Shown: positions 1 through 11,915 of the stretch, one piece after another
Layout: each line of letters begins with the position of its first letter
Numbering within the stretch: position 1 is the first letter of the stretch
Assembly: GCA_914767715.1 (NCBI GenBank)
Contig: OU612066.1
Span: forward strand, 15,755,001-15,815,000
DNA: 60,000 nucleotides
Direction of reading: 5' to 3'
Source: Membranipora membranacea
Lineage: Eukaryota > Bryozoa > Gymnolaemata > Cheilostomatida > Membraniporidae
The notes under the pieces: model-generated
Databases searched by the model: none
Told to the model about the DNA's origin: nothing
What the model saw: only the letters and a program-made list of their open reading frames with translations
Made by a program: the position numbers and the translations under genes

Positions 1-241
1 ACAACGGAATTAGATTAGGGTTGGATGACTTGTTGTGCTGATGTACTGCTGCCAATTCTGACTGAGTCTTCCTACAGCTTCTATCACCCTCAGACCTAAA
101 ACTAATGTTTCGGAATTGTGCGCCGGTCAGTAACGGCTGGCCATAGCCACAGTGGGGGATCGACCAAGGCGCTTCCGCAACCCCTGCTCTCCGATTCACA
201 CTCGTGGATCCGGCCCTATCTATTTTATAATCCACAATAGA

Positions 242-580
242 TTAGAATGTGGGTATTGTTAATAGATTAGAGTATCTCTTTTGTTGGTATGGAATGTCGA
301 CATGGTTTGACACTGGTAGCCTACTACTTATAATAGTAGGGATTCTTCGACCTGAGTTATGAAAGGTCGGGCGTACGATAGTGTCAATATGGCGCCAATT
401 GAATAAATTGTCTCTTTGTGTACTATCCTTAAATTTCAGCAGCTCTTCTCTAGTGTATGTGATGGTAGATGATGTCATATTTACCATGTATGTTTTGCTG
501 CTGACGAGATCTTTAAGATGGTGTAGGTTTGAACTGATGACTATTACATTAAACAGCATTAAAAGGCTAAAATTGCTCAT
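242..580 (-). pseudogene. Possible non-LTR retrotransposon ORF2 fragment
   Basis: An open frame of about 110 codons contains the stretch YTREELLKFKDS. This resembles the Y-[ST]-R-E-x-L-L segment found near the start of CR1/L2-type retrotransposon endonuclease-RT ORFs. No catalytic endonuclease or RT motif can be seen. The assignment rests on this one short motif and on the repeat-rich surroundings, so it may be wrong. Confidence 0.3.
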
Positions 581-640
581 TATTTTATGAAGAGCAGATT
601 AAAAGAAGAACTTTAAAAACGTAGCCTCAGAACAAGCAAC

Positions 641-1735
641 TTATGTATCTATGGCCCATCTATATAGGTGAGCGCTGCAATAATCTGTGCGATCTGGCTC
701 TCGGATCTCCCCTTTAACTGGAGTGATAACTCTCGGTAATGTAGTATGGGAAAATCCTCTATAGGCCTCTATAAGTGATACCATTATGTCTTCCACTCCA
801 CTTCTTGAAGTGGTACCAGGGATCAAATTATTCCTTGCGCGGAGACTGAGGAGATTGATCTGCAAATCTGCTATAATATGATAATTCATGATCATCAACT
901 ACTGATGGGGATTACAGAGATTGGTGATCAAAATATTCTATCTGCTCTATGCAATACTTAGTATCTTCCACTGCTGAGTGTAGTGGGTAGGCACCCTTAA
1001 TGATGGTGGGACCGTTCCGCCTTTAATCAAGTAGCACGGCCAGCGCAGGGCGCACCAAGTATTGAGTGATGGTGATTTCTTACATGTTTCTCATTATTGA
1101 TACTCCTAACTAAATTAAATACTCAAGTTGAATTGCAGCGATGATTCCAGTTTAATTATTTGTATAATAAGAGACAGAGTCCTAACACATAAAAATGTAC
1201 CCAATAAAAAGTATTTAATCTAGAAATAAAAACGGTCTATTTACTCAATTTAAAATGGTTAATAATAAGCAGCGCACTCCGGAATCTTCTCAAACAGTAC
1301 GTGCATCGGTTTATATACAGCAGGATTAACATATAAAAAGTATAATATATATATATATATCCTAACTAAGGCCGAGGGCGGTACATCAGTCAGACCGGGC
1401 ATATAATACGGGGACAGGGCAACAGAACAATTCATTTTCATAAATGGTAAATGAGGCAAACATACATTAGAGTGAAATTGTTTATGGACGGTCTGGCATG
1501 CACTTGCAAACTGTTGCAGAGTAGATTGCATGTTTTCCAGCACCGTTGGTAACCGGTGAAAATTATATAATAATAATATTTTGCTCGGTATTTTCTCTGA
1601 GTCTGAAAATAGATTTAATCGGTTAAAAGTTCTCTAGAAATTACATAATTCGTCTGGCACATTTCTGAATAACAAGGAGTTGTGCTACCTCTTGTCTAGT
1701 ATCATTACATCCCATTCCTTCTTAGGGATTCCGTG
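641..1735. other. No gene recognised; short TA run
   Basis: No splice-consistent coding frame was found. The only notable structure is a short (TA)n run near 1346-1362. Two open frames here (641-898 and 1259-1543, minus) have no recognisable domain or splice context. Confidence 0.5.
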
Positions 1736-1737
1736 TC

Positions 1738-2143
1738 AAAATGCCATGGCCAAAATGCCATTGGGACAAAATGCCATTGCCATAATGCCATTGTCATAAT
1801 TCCATGGCCATAATGCCATAGGTGAAAACACCACTGCACAATATACCAATGCCAAAATACCAGTTGTACAAAACGCCAGTTGTGTCAAAATACCAGTGGA
1901 TATAAAGCCAGATATGTCAAAATACCAGTGGATATAAAGCCAGATTGGACATAATACCATGCGGGACAACATACCATATCCCAAAATACCATTGCTAAAA
2001 TGCCAAAATATATAACCAAAGGAGATCAAGCCACATTGTATTTTTTTTAGTCACATTACAGCTGCGGGTTGCTTGATCATAGTAGGGGGTGGTTCAGTTG
2101 GTTAGAGCCATCTCCTTCACTGTTCAAGTCTCAAAGTTTCTTC
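1738..2143 (-). repeat. Left inverted arm: minisatellite plus tRNA-like head
   Basis: The outer part (about 1738-2030) is a degenerate tandem of roughly 9-20 bp units related to AAAATGCCATTG and ATACCAGTGGATATAAAGCC. The inner part (about 2036-2143) has a T-rich run followed by a tRNA-like segment. A long open frame over the tandem (1736-2029, minus) is a by-product of the repeat period and is not a gene. Confidence 0.8.
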
Positions 2144-3398
2144 GTTCAATTTCAATGATATCTGGGGTTTGTTGGGATCCACAAACTGAGAGCTAGTAAC
2201 TTGTAATAAATATTTCCCAACCATTCTTTAGAATAATATGACAATAACTTTGGATTATTACCAATTTTTTTTTGAAAGCCAAGTCTTGACTCATCGCTGC
2301 CCTAGAGACTCATGCTTACTAATGACATTGATAAGACTACGATGATTGAACATAGAGCAGGTTATCTCTGTGTTTATTAGTTGTGTAAAAAGTTACAGTT
2401 ACAACTAAAAGGAAGGAAAAACTCTGTTCACCCAAAATGAACTTTCACAGTAGGCCATGGCCATAGTATTCAGCAAAGCCATTTAATAGGGGCTTGTGAC
2501 TCACAGGATGTTCACAACTTGAATTTCATGTTGTAAATTTAGTATAAATGATGATGGATATGGATAAGTTTCTAACATCTCTTCTGACCATATACACATT
2601 CAACAAAATTTGTTTTCCTACTCGAGGGTATGAAAGCTACATAGTCTACAGAGCCGTTTCGTCAAAATGTGGTGTTACTATGCAGAGCTTTTGTTTCTCT
2701 TAAATAGTTATGTAATGTAACTTCTTTTGTTCCATTTAAAAAGAATGTTGAGAATTTTATATGTTCAACCCAAAAATTTACTGGTTTAATTACGATAAAC
2801 CACCAAAGTTGCCTTCCACCTGTAATGGACTGCGTAAAATGCACAGGACACACAATTACGTCCCATTTACTATGGAAAATCTAACAATAATCATTTAGAT
2901 AGCACAAGCATTTAAGCTGTAATACACAGCAAAGAACTTGTTATACAGAACCTTTGCCACAAAATTAAGAACTATTGGCGAATTAAAAAATGATTTTGTT
3001 ACCCACCAGACTGAAAACATATTGACAAACTTATAACAAACTATAACAAAACTTGTGTAAATTAAATTAAGTAATATAACGAAATGTGTGACTATTGTAG
3101 TGTAGAACAAAATTCTCCTATACCGATATGTATGCCAAAATATAAGCCACCAGTGTTGTGATGCGCAGGTCGGCGTACAGGAATCCTGAAAAAAATTTTG
3201 ACTAAAGACTAAAGCAAGTTGAGTTGAAGCCAATATTTTTATATTCTTATTAGATCCCGAACCAGAATTTGTGAAACCAAAATAATTATTTTATATTATC
3301 TATTACTATTATTAAATCCGAACATAAAAATGTGCACCTTAGATTTAAACATTTCAGATCAACAATTCCTTACGGATGAACACAACTAAAATAAATTT

Positions 3399-4210
3399 AT
3401 GTGTTATTATAAGAAATTATACAATAACAAAATTGTTACAGAAATATCTGACACCAACTTTCAATGGAAAACAAGCTCATGCATTGATAATGCCAGCAAC
3501 ATAATTAGTGCCAGAAAGCATCAACGTCCTACTATCAAGAAACCTTGGATGACTAAGCAGTTATTTACACTCACCAAAGAGGGTACTAAACTTCACAAAA
3601 TAAGCAAAAAGCATTCAAAAACCATAAAGGAAACTTAAAAATCATTGAAACAAATTTGTATTAGATGGGCGCAGTACAACTAACACAATCAATATTATAA
3701 TGGAACAACTTTACGGCCATTTTATTGATGGAAGAATCACCCAGGGTTTAATTTTATATCTTTCAAAAGCTTTTGATACAATAAATCACAGTGTTCTAAT
3801 AAGTAAACAGATATTTTTTTCAGATATTATCCCCCTCATAGCGACTGTAGGAAAATTATCTTTTAAATAGAAAACAGTTTGTATTGGTAAATGAATTAAG
3901 TCGGTTTACTGCCTGTCATGATCGGTGCTCCCTAGGGTTCGGTTCTCGGCCAGCACTATTTATAATTTATAATGTTGACCTTTTAAATGTATAACCTGAT
4001 CTAAATTGAAATTTTTTTGCTGACAATCCTAGTAATTTTAGCACTGAACCTGAAATTACGAAGAGCAATTTACCTCTGATAAATGAATGGTGTATCACCA
4101 ACTGTCTTGTCATAAACTATGAGAATACCTTTTTGAGACCTCGAACAACATTTTTAACCAGAAGATTAACAGCTCATATTCCGGAACTTTTTTAGAAGAA
4201 AGAGGAACAG
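3399..4210 (+). pseudogene. Decayed non-LTR retrotransposon reverse transcriptase
   Basis: The region shows, in order on the plus strand, KPWMTKQL (near 3540), a run reading LYLSKAFDTINHSVLIS (near 3755-3805, the RT LDLSKAFDTxNH block) and GSVLGPALFIIYNVDLL (near 3935-3985, the RT PQGSxLGPLLFxxYxxDL block). These are hallmark RT motifs of CR1/Jockey/RTE-type LINEs. The frame changes and stops fall between blocks, and the YxDD catalytic block is not intact, so the copy is dead. It lies between the inverted arms at 1738-2143 and 4866-5268. Confidence 0.75.
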
Positions 4211-4865
4211 CATAACTATCTATGAACATTTTAGAAGCCTGAAAAAGGAATTAGATTTAACCCTGATGATGATACAAGCACTCGGTCCAGCCATTGAGCA
4301 GAATCTAGAATTAGAGTTCTGGGGCCACGCAAGTGACAGCCAGATAGGACTCTGTGTGACATCAAGGGAATTAAACCAGGGGTCACAGTTCTCATATTTT
4401 TGAAAAACTAAAAATCATGCCATTACAAATGCTTTGTGAATATAAAGTTTTGAAACTTTTATTTATTTCATACTCAATTCAAAATATTTTCAATATGATA
4501 ACAAACCTTGAATACAACGCTTGATCCAACAACCTTGAATTTATGAAAACCAATAACAAGCGAGGAGAGAGGTCCTTGTTAAGAAATTGCATAGGCTTGT
4601 TCAAAAAGTTCATACCGGAGGTGTGGGTAGGGCCAGAGTGCAATCATGCTAGCCTTCATGACGCCGGTAATAGCATCAGAAAAGACCAGTCAAAACCCTT
4701 CAAGCCAAGACATAAAGTTGGTCAAATTTAGAGAGTCAATTAACTTGCCATAACCCACAGAGTTGGCGATTTGACGGCGCAATATTTGGATGCAATTTCT
4801 GCAACACACACTAGCCTTCAGAACAATGGGGCCCAACTACCCCAAGAGAAAAAAATTCAAATGTA

Positions 4866-5268
4866 GAAACTTCGAGACTTGAACAGTGAAGGAGATGGCT
4901 CTAACCAACTGAACCACCCCCTACTCTGATCGAGCAATCCGCAGCTGTAATGTGACTAAAAAAAAGTACAACGTGGCTTGATCTCCTTTGGTTATATATT
5001 TTGGCATTTTGGCAATGGTATTTTGGGATATGGTATGTTGTCCCGCATGGTATTATGTCCAATCTGGCTTTATATCCATTGGTATTTTGACACATCTGGC
5101 TTTATATCCACTGGTATTTTGACACAGCTGGCGTTTTGTACAACTGGTATTTTGGCATTGGTATATTGTGCAGTGGTGTTTTCACCTATGGCATTATGGC
5201 CATGGCATTATGACAATGGCATTATGGCAATGGCATTTTGTCCCAATGGCATTTTGGCCATGGCATTA
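4866..5268 (+). repeat. Right inverted arm: tRNA-like head plus minisatellite
   Basis: Reverse-complement partner of 1738-2143, with the tRNA-like head inside (about 4866-4970) and the short-unit tandem outside (about 4978-5268). Plus-strand units read as variants of GGCATTTTGGCAATGG. The 116-codon open frame across it is a repeat artefact: the left arm yields almost the same peptide. Confidence 0.8.
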
Positions 5269-5280
5269 TGGCCGGGTACC

Positions 5281-6009
5281 CTTCTGAGGATAGTTTTGAG
5301 TCTCTCACCACACAATGTGAGTTTATAAGATAAGGTAGTACAACATAATTCGAAGTTCAGTTACAGTAATCAAATGTTCAGCAGGATCGTAGCAGCAGAT
5401 GTAGTTGTGGGGGTTGGGGAGGGGCTGTCGTTGTAGAAGAGTCGAAGTTTTCCTGGGGGAGGGAGGGGCGTAGTTGCCAACTGCTGACGGGTTGATAGAG
5501 TTTCTTCTTTAGGTTTTAAGTTGTAGACGTTTCAGAATCGATAAGCGATTGAGTTCAGACGTTGTATGTTGTGAGTAATATAGTTGTTTACTGTTCGGTG
5601 TTTATGGTAGTTCACCTGTTTGCCATTACTAGTTGAATGTTTGCGCCCAGAAGCCGTAGAAAAGCCCCGACATGGTGATGCGTCGCCGATGGGTTCTTTG
5701 TCAGGATGTTCATAAGTCGTAATTATCTCTGAAATAATAGTGAAAACAAATGTTTAGTCTCGAGTGTGAAAGTTCATCAATTACAATACAGGATACGTGA
5801 TTCAAAGTTAACAAATTTAAGAAATATAAATGACTCAGGTTAACACTTTGGAGTTGTCCACTCATGTGACACAATTTGTTAATGCGGACAAAAGGTTACA
5901 CATTGTTTTGACTAATTAATAAAACACTCAAGATAAATGAAATTTTTGGCTTTTTTTATAATAATCGCTGCGTTATGGTTCACAATATAATATAGTAATA
6001 AATTTGAAG
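5281..6009. other. No gene recognised
   Basis: Intergenic stretch between two repeat elements. It contains a G-rich patch (about 5395-5475) and nothing that reads as a spliced exon or a known RNA. Confidence 0.5.
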
Positions 6010-6105
6010 TTAATATACCGTGGCCCAGAAAGCCGGATAAAATTAAACTTATCTGCTGTGAATTTAATTTAAAAAAGACCTGAATTGAATTAAACATTTC
6101 AGTGA

Positions 6106-6320
6106 ATTTAATCAAACTTTTCTGCATTAAACTTTTCTGCATCAAACTTTCAAGTTCTGCATCAAACTTTTCTCCTCTTAATCAAACTTTTCTACTCTGA
6201 ATTAAACTTTTCTATTCTGCATCAAACTTATCTGTTCTGCATCAAACTTTTATACTCTGCATCAAACTTTTTGTTCTGCTGCATCAAACTTTTCTACTCT
6301 GAATCAAACTTTTCCGCTCC
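6106..6320. repeat. Minisatellite inside the left transposon arm
   Basis: About a dozen degenerate copies of a 15-18 bp unit of the type TTCTGCATCAAACTT. The right arm carries only about five units (about 8328-8415), so the array has expanded or contracted between the two arms. Confidence 0.85.
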
Positions 6321-7898
6321 ACTGATATCAACCACCCTATATACTATGTATTACTGTATGCAGGTCCTCAATCTACAAATTTGCCTCACAGAGTATTTTG
6401 GTGCACATTTTGTTAGAAGGAAGATGAAAGATGGGTAACCAGCTATTTTTGGGCGTTCCCAGTACAAATATTTTATACCATACATGCAGGTCTATTATTT
6501 AAGATTTGGTACCATACAGGCTGTTATCCTCAGCTTTATAAACTACAAGTTTTTAAGCAGGGAATTTCAATAATACACAGGTATAAGAAATCAATACATT
6601 TATAAATATTTGTTGAATTCCCAAATAGCTTTTACAGCAAATGGAAAATCCTTACAAGTGAGACCTTTTGTCGTATACAGTCACAATGAAACTTCAATTT
6701 CATTTGTGGGCCTAACCACTACTCTTATCATTCTTGTTAGTCAGCAAACAAGCCTAGTTTTTGGGAACAAACTTTAACTATACCTTTACTTTACCTTTAC
6801 TATACTAAGGGCAACAGCTTATCACCAGCCCTTGACTGACTGGCCTCAGATCTTTCTTATACTATACAAAAAGGGAATTTCATTGCTATCTTACTAATGG
6901 TAAAGTCATAAAATTTATTCTTCCACTCACTACCAATAATCGATTTCCATGAAATTTCTATAGTAACCAATATAACATTTAAAAAAAATGAAGCAATTAA
7001 TGTATGGACATTGTTTTCTGCTAGCTTGACGATATGAACTCTGCAGCAATCTAAGTGAGGTCACTACAAATAAATGGGCTTATGGTTTTGCTGGCCACAA
7101 TCCTCACCCGAAAACCTAATTCATTCTGTTAGCACGAGTCTGACCTAATACCACAATTTCAAACAATTTGTCAAACTTTTAATTGATACTGATACAAACA
7201 TGACAATTCACACCAGTGGGTTGCTGCATAACCACACAGGAGATAATACTACTTTGATAATATGGACAGGCTAAAACTGCAGTTCAAGAAAACATCCCAA
7301 TACATTAGGGAAATTTACTGGGAGTTTTTACCTAGGTAATACATACAGATGTAATAATAGTATTCCAAGTGGTGCGGAGGTTTTTGCAAGGGCCAGCCTC
7401 TACTAGGGTAATTATTTTAGTAAGAGCAGGGGTCATGAAATAGAATTGAATCTGGTCAGATGCCAGCTCTTTGTTTTCTATGAGGTTTTATTGCTTTGCA
7501 TCAGCAGAATGTTATACATTTTTGTTAGCAATCTGACTCATACATACTCAGACTCATACATGATAATAGCTTAGCTTCAGCGTATAGCCTAACAAAATTT
7601 GTGAAAGGATGGGTCCAAAGAGAATGAGACTTTCTGTCTGTTGAGGCAATCAAAAATTTCTATGATGATTCACTTTTCACATTTATGTGCTGGACGGGTT
7701 TAGAATCCAACATACATGAAGAAATAATAATCTGTCTAGAAAAGCAAACAGTCTGGGGAAAAACAAACAGGGTCTCCCAGTATAAACCAGTTTAAATAGA
7801 GATTTCTGATATAATTTAGCTAGAGTTTAATTTCGCTATCTGGACCTGGTACTAAATTTCACTAGTACTTAATTACTAGTGAAAATCAAAAAAAATGT

Positions 7899-7977
7899 CC
7901 TAGCTGGGATACGAACCCAGGGTATAAATCTCCATCTGATTGCTAGGCAGACACTTAGACCCCTACACCACGCTAGC
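7899..7977 (-). repeat. tRNA-like sequence (decayed tRNA or SINE head)
   Basis: On the minus strand it shows a box-A-like TAGCGTGGTGTAGGGGTCTA and a box-B-like GGGTTCGTATCCC. The ends pair over at least five bases (CTAGC with GCTAG) and an eight-T run follows directly, as for Pol III termination. The anticodon region is enlarged and does not fold as a standard cloverleaf. A degraded tRNA or the head of a tRNA-derived SINE fits better than a working tRNA. Confidence 0.5.
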
Positions 7978-8918
7978 TTGCATGCATAGGGAAGGCGTAT
8001 TCCTGTATAATTCTACATTGTTTATGAAACTATGGTGAGTGAGTTTAATTTAAGTTACACTAAATTTTGCAACCTAGGCAACAACCGAAAAGCGAATCCT
8101 AAATGCCGGAAAACTAAACTCCTATAGGGTAGCTGTTCGAAATGTTTGGGAGAAACATATTGTCCATGCTGTGTGACTGTGGCCTTGATAAAGACTGCCA
8201 TGCAGTTCTATTGCAAATCATCGATGATGGATTGAAATGAAAGCCTATTGACTATGAACTATTGGTAGACTGAGGACCTACATACAGCAATATATAATAT
8301 AGGGTGGTTGATATCAATGGAGCGGAAAAGTTTGATTCAGAGTAAAAAAGTTTGATGCAGAACAGAAAAGTTTGATGCAGAACAGAAAAGTTTGATGCAG
8401 AGAAGTTTGATTAAATTCACTGAAATGTTTAATTCAATTCAGGCCTTTTTAAATTAAATTCACAGCAGATAAGTTTAGTTTTATCCGGCTTTCTGGGCCA
8501 CAGTATTAATATAATTACCTTCCCTGTACAATATGTGCGAATATAATTATAATATCATCTCAAAAACACAGAAAGTAAATACAAAACATCAAGCGTTTGT
8601 AGTGATAGGTTTTTGCAGGAGGCATCTCTTTTTATCTAATAATTACTGTCTCTGGCTTTGTCAATGATGACTTTTATCCAACAGGTAATATGGGTATATT
8701 ATGTAATAATGTCACAGGAAACTTATCTTGTTTGTTATATCCAGATGTATCTGTTATTTCCAGTGATTGATGTGGTAGTGTTACTGTTATGTGTTTCAGT
8801 CAGCAGACAGTTTTGCCAGTCTCGTTTTAGCAGCCATAATAAAAGGATCGACAACAATCATGTGAAATATAAAGTTAAATATCATGTATGCAATATGTGC
8901 TATATGCATTTGTATCAG

Positions 8919-9804
8919 CACATCGATTATATGTAATAATGTGATACTAAAAAACATTGTACTGAACAATACAGAAGTCCAGTATCATGTAAGGAGTACC
9001 AGTCTAGTTAACGTCTGCAGACAACAAGGCATCATAATCCTAACGGAACAGGTTATTCCAGGTGAGTTACTTCATTACATTTATCACGACCAAAAAGTCA
9101 GCCACAATCAGGCCTGACGGCAGCTCCCACGGTTGTAAAATATATAAACATCATTTTTAAAAAAAACTTAGCGGCATTATCTCCATTGCCTAAAACATAG
9201 GGGCATTCTCTCCATTGCCAATAACATCGGGGCATTCTCTCCATTGCCAAAAACATCGGGGCATTCTCTCCATTGCCAAAAACATCGGGGGCATTCTCTC
9301 CATTGCCCAAAAACATCACAGCATTATCTCCATTGCTTGCGGCTCACAGTTACCAAAACATGAACATATACAAATATCAGAATAAAACTCGTAAAATAGC
9401 AGCCCACTGGAATTACCTGTTCCGTGATTTCCTTCAAAACCTTCAAACCTCTTCCCTTCCAACCAATAAGAAAATGTTACAGTTAATCATAAATAATCAT
9501 GCGTTAATACATTGTAGAATGTGCAGAAGAAGTTGGGGTGACTGTCACTAACACTACAGATGCGCAAAGATTAGTCACTACACCGATGTCTACCACAATC
9601 ATTCCAACAATTCATGCAGAGATACAAGATAAATTAGAACAACCCTCACATAAAGACAAAATCATTTTAATAATATGTTCTATGATATTGTCAGCAGTCT
9701 TTTCAACTGCGGGACTCATGAAGCTAGTTATGGGTTTTCTAAAGAGACGACAAGCTCGACGACAGGATGAGCATTCTGTATCTGGATCAGAGACAGGTTA
9801 TTAA
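8919..9804 (+). CDS. C-terminal exons of a single-pass membrane protein
   Basis: Two exons join in phase: 8919-9061 (donor CCAG/GTGAGT) and 9518-9804 (acceptor after TTGTAG), ending in TAA. An AATAAA signal follows at 9920-9925. The encoded piece has an ectodomain part with cysteines and N-glycosylation sequons (NNT, NTT), a Thr/Pro-rich stalk, then a ~24-residue hydrophobic segment starting IILIICSMILSAVFSTAG. A stop-transfer cluster KRRQARRQ and a short acidic/Ser tail ending SETGY follow. This is the topology of a type I receptor or adhesion protein. Upstream exons are expected near 8.66-8.9 kb; one candidate there (after 8684) encodes a similar CNNV segment, but its splice sites are unclear. 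The family is not recognised. Confidence 0.6.
9171..9341. repeat. 29-30 bp minisatellite, about six units
   Basis: Tandem units of the type GCATTCTCTCCATTGCC followed by AAAAACATCGGG. The three central units are nearly identical and the outer two more diverged, suggesting recent expansion from the centre. It lies in the intron of the membrane-protein gene at 8919-9804, and the open frames across it are repeat artefacts. Confidence 0.9.
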
Positions 9805-10232
9805 CCAATGTGCCAGTAATAGTTAACATATTATATAGAAGTTTGTAGCACACATGAGGAAGAAATCTTGTTATATCGTCTAATTCATTATTATCTATTC
9901 ACATGCAAAGTTTAGTAACAATAAAGTTTATAAATACATCCAAGACACACAGGCGGAGTTGTCTGTTCTAAAACGTATGTAGACAACTACCGTACTCAAA
10001 TACGGATGCACCGTTATTTTAGTAAAAGTGCAGATATAGTAGGGAGTTTTGGATAAACGTCCAGGTACAGAGTATTGGGCATAAGTATAATGTGGTGAAC
10101 ATGTGTAAAGATGTTATCGGCTTAGATAATTTACAATGCACAATTAGGTATTAGTGATTTTATAATAGGTAAATGTATAGGGAGATGTAAATGAGGATGA
10201 TTACTTTATGTCTGAGGCATCAGTGTCCAGGT

Positions 10233-10538
10233 TCAGTTCCTGGGCCTCAGGTTATATCTATGAGCCCTTGGTGCAGCCACTGGCCTACGTGGGGCTGGGC
10301 GAGGTTGATGGTTATAATGTTTAGCAGCACTGAGATCATCAGGCATCAGTGATTTCTTTAGTCGTCTAACATTGACGATAAATGAGACTCCTATTGGTGT
10401 GCAGGCCTTGCTCAGCTCTTTGCATGTTACAATAGGCCCTTGAACCTTGATCACAATGTAGGGACCTGTGAATCTTGTGCGGAATTTATTTGGTAGGGCA
10501 GGATTATGTACAGGCGTTTTGACATATACTGTATGCAA
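10233..10538 (-). pseudogene. Fragment of a Gypsy-type pol: integrase C-terminal tail
   Basis: A 101-codon frame reads FTGPYIVIKVQGP near its start, then NVRRLKKS, and ends with HRYNLRPRN. This is the layout of the integrase C-terminal region of LTR retrotransposons: a GPY/F module, a V-x-x-L/R-R-L-K segment and a basic Y-x-L-R-P-R end. The catalytic core, RT and LTRs are absent from the flanks, so it is an isolated relic. Confidence 0.7.
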
Positions 10539-10539
10539 A

Positions 10540-11673
10540 ATTCAGATGTATTGTAAAATAGTATCCCAACAAAGTTACTGATTAACCCTGCCAAAACGAA
10601 TATTTACTTCTGTGGGAAATTCCAGCCTAACATATTAATACCTTCTTTGTGCTTCAAGTCAGCATTGTGATTAGTATGACCATGCATTCATTGTTTTAAT
10701 TGAGTTGAGATGCTGACATCTCGCGCCTGTAAAACCTGGTTTCAACTAAGGCTCTGCACGTGAAAGAGTATACACAGAAATATTTGCCTCGCTCAAGACA
10801 ACAACAATTATTCATAAAGAAAAATATTTTATTTGGATATCTCCTCCTTAATTTAAAATGTCGCTTTTCTTCTGTGGGTCCTCTGTTTGCCTTTATATTG
10901 TCTGGTAATTTTCACATAACATTGGATAGATTTCATATAAATATATCGGCTATCTGTGCTTTGTGACAAGCTAATCTCACCTTTATGCACAGAGCACAGG
11001 ATCAAAAACAGCTCAAGTTTGAAATTAGAGTGGCATATCAATCAATGGACAGTGGAGGTACTGGATAGTGCTATCAAGCACTCTCGAACCAAGCTTTTTA
11101 GTGAAATTGCGGTGGTGGTATTATTTCTATAGTTTTGATCAAAATTTACAGGAAAATTGATACATCAGTTCAGATTTTCATTTAAATTTTGCCTTTGTGA
11201 GTTTCAAGAGCTTCTCAGAGGTGTATTATATATAATTATAATAACTGTATGAACTTTCAGCAGATCGATGCTGAGGTTTGTGACTGATCAACATACGCAT
11301 TATTTGGGAATACATGGCAGTAAAACCTGCCAAAACAACGAGAACAAGAATTTTTTTTCACGCCGGTAAATCTATCACAGATAAAAGGAGGAAGGAAAAT
11401 TAAACCTACTCATGTATTTTACATGTGGGAGATGAAGACATAGTATTCTTCTTTGAACTTAACAGCTGTGACGGTGTTGCATAAATATAAATCTTTGGAA
11501 TACATCACATGCCGTATGTGTTATGGTTAAAATTCGTTAAAAGGTTTATAAGATTTTAATATAGTAGCCTACTGAATCTTTATTTATTGTGACATAGTTT
11601 TGGAAAGATAAGATGACGAGCCTATGTGTGTCGGAGCACCGACTAACAGCCCAGTAGGTAGATCTTTTTCGCT
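10540..11673. other. No gene recognised
   Basis: AT-rich sequence without splice-consistent exons. The end (about 11620-11690) contains the complement of GAGGATGTGGCTTAGC, which resembles the tRNA-SINE head seen at 17371 and 19310, so the following U2-headed element may have inserted into an old tRNA-SINE remnant. Confidence 0.4.
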
Positions 11674-11687
11674 AAGCCACATCCTCA

Positions 11688-11915
11688 CCGCTTCTCGGCC
11701 TATTGGCTAAGATCAAAGTGTCACTTCCAATGGCCGATTAGTGCCAGTTCAGTTTTGGCAGCTTGCTGCACACTTATGATTAGGAGGTCCTTTATGGTCT
11801 CACCTCTAGGATGCATTCTAGTTTTCTAGAATGTATCACATTCTCAGTATGAGGATTAGGGAACCTTGCGTCCCTCTTTAGGGGCAGCCCAATCTTCTGT
11901 TTCTTAGCAAACAGC
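11688..11915 (+). mobile_element. U2 snRNA-headed SINE-like element, copy 1
   Basis: The element starts CCGCTTCTCGGCCTATTGG and continues CTAAGATCAAAGTGTC, matching the first ~33 nt of U2 snRNA (stem-loop I). It then has a unique body with a hairpin built on CATTCTAGTTTTCTAGAATG, and ends in a short hairpin CTGTTTCTTAGCAAACAG plus C. It has no poly-A. A 14 bp target-site duplication with one mismatch flanks it: AAGCCACATCCTCA at 11674-11687 and AAGCCACATTCTCA at 11916-11929. It is 228 bp, exactly the length of the copy at 28215-28442. LINE-mediated retrotransposition is the natural reading. Confidence 0.85.

Larger units (their letters stand above)
1738..5268. mobile_element. Composite element with ~400 bp inverted arms
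   Basis: Positions 1738-2143 reappear in reverse complement at 4866-5268 with only scattered differences. The arms enclose about 2.7 kb that includes a decayed non-LTR reverse transcriptase. Each arm has an outer tandem of short units built on AATGCCATTG/AAAATGCCA, then a tRNA-like head containing GGTTCAGTTGGTTAGAGCC (box-A-like). Whether this is one transposable unit or two opposite insertions of the same repeat either side of an older retrotransposon cannot be decided here. No convincing target-site duplication was identified. Confidence 0.6.
6018..8503. mobile_element. 2.5 kb non-autonomous DNA transposon with long TIRs
   Basis: The left end reads CCGTGGCCCAGAAAGCCGG and the right end is its near-exact inverse, finishing at CAG (8501-8503). 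Both ends abut TA (6016-6017 and 8504-8505), and a further TTAATA lies outside each TA, so the target duplication is TA or a longer TTAATA-type site. The arms run about 6018-6376 and 8266-8503 and contain a 15-18 bp tandem unit. The interior has no transposase-like frame but holds a tRNA-like sequence at 7899-7977. The CAGT-like start plus TA would suit Tc1/mariner-type mobilisation; that class is inferred. Confidence 0.65.

Noticed and set aside
1736-2029. 97-codon minus frame and its twin at 4978-5328
   Set aside because: Both are translations of the same short-unit tandem repeat in the inverted arms; the peptide simply follows the repeat period.
9098-9319. 73-codon minus frame with repeated GNGENAP
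   Set aside because: Encoded by the 30 bp minisatellite.
11688-11760. A functional U2 snRNA gene
   Set aside because: Only the first ~33 nt match U2; the branch-site and Sm regions are missing and the same chimeric sequence recurs with target duplications.
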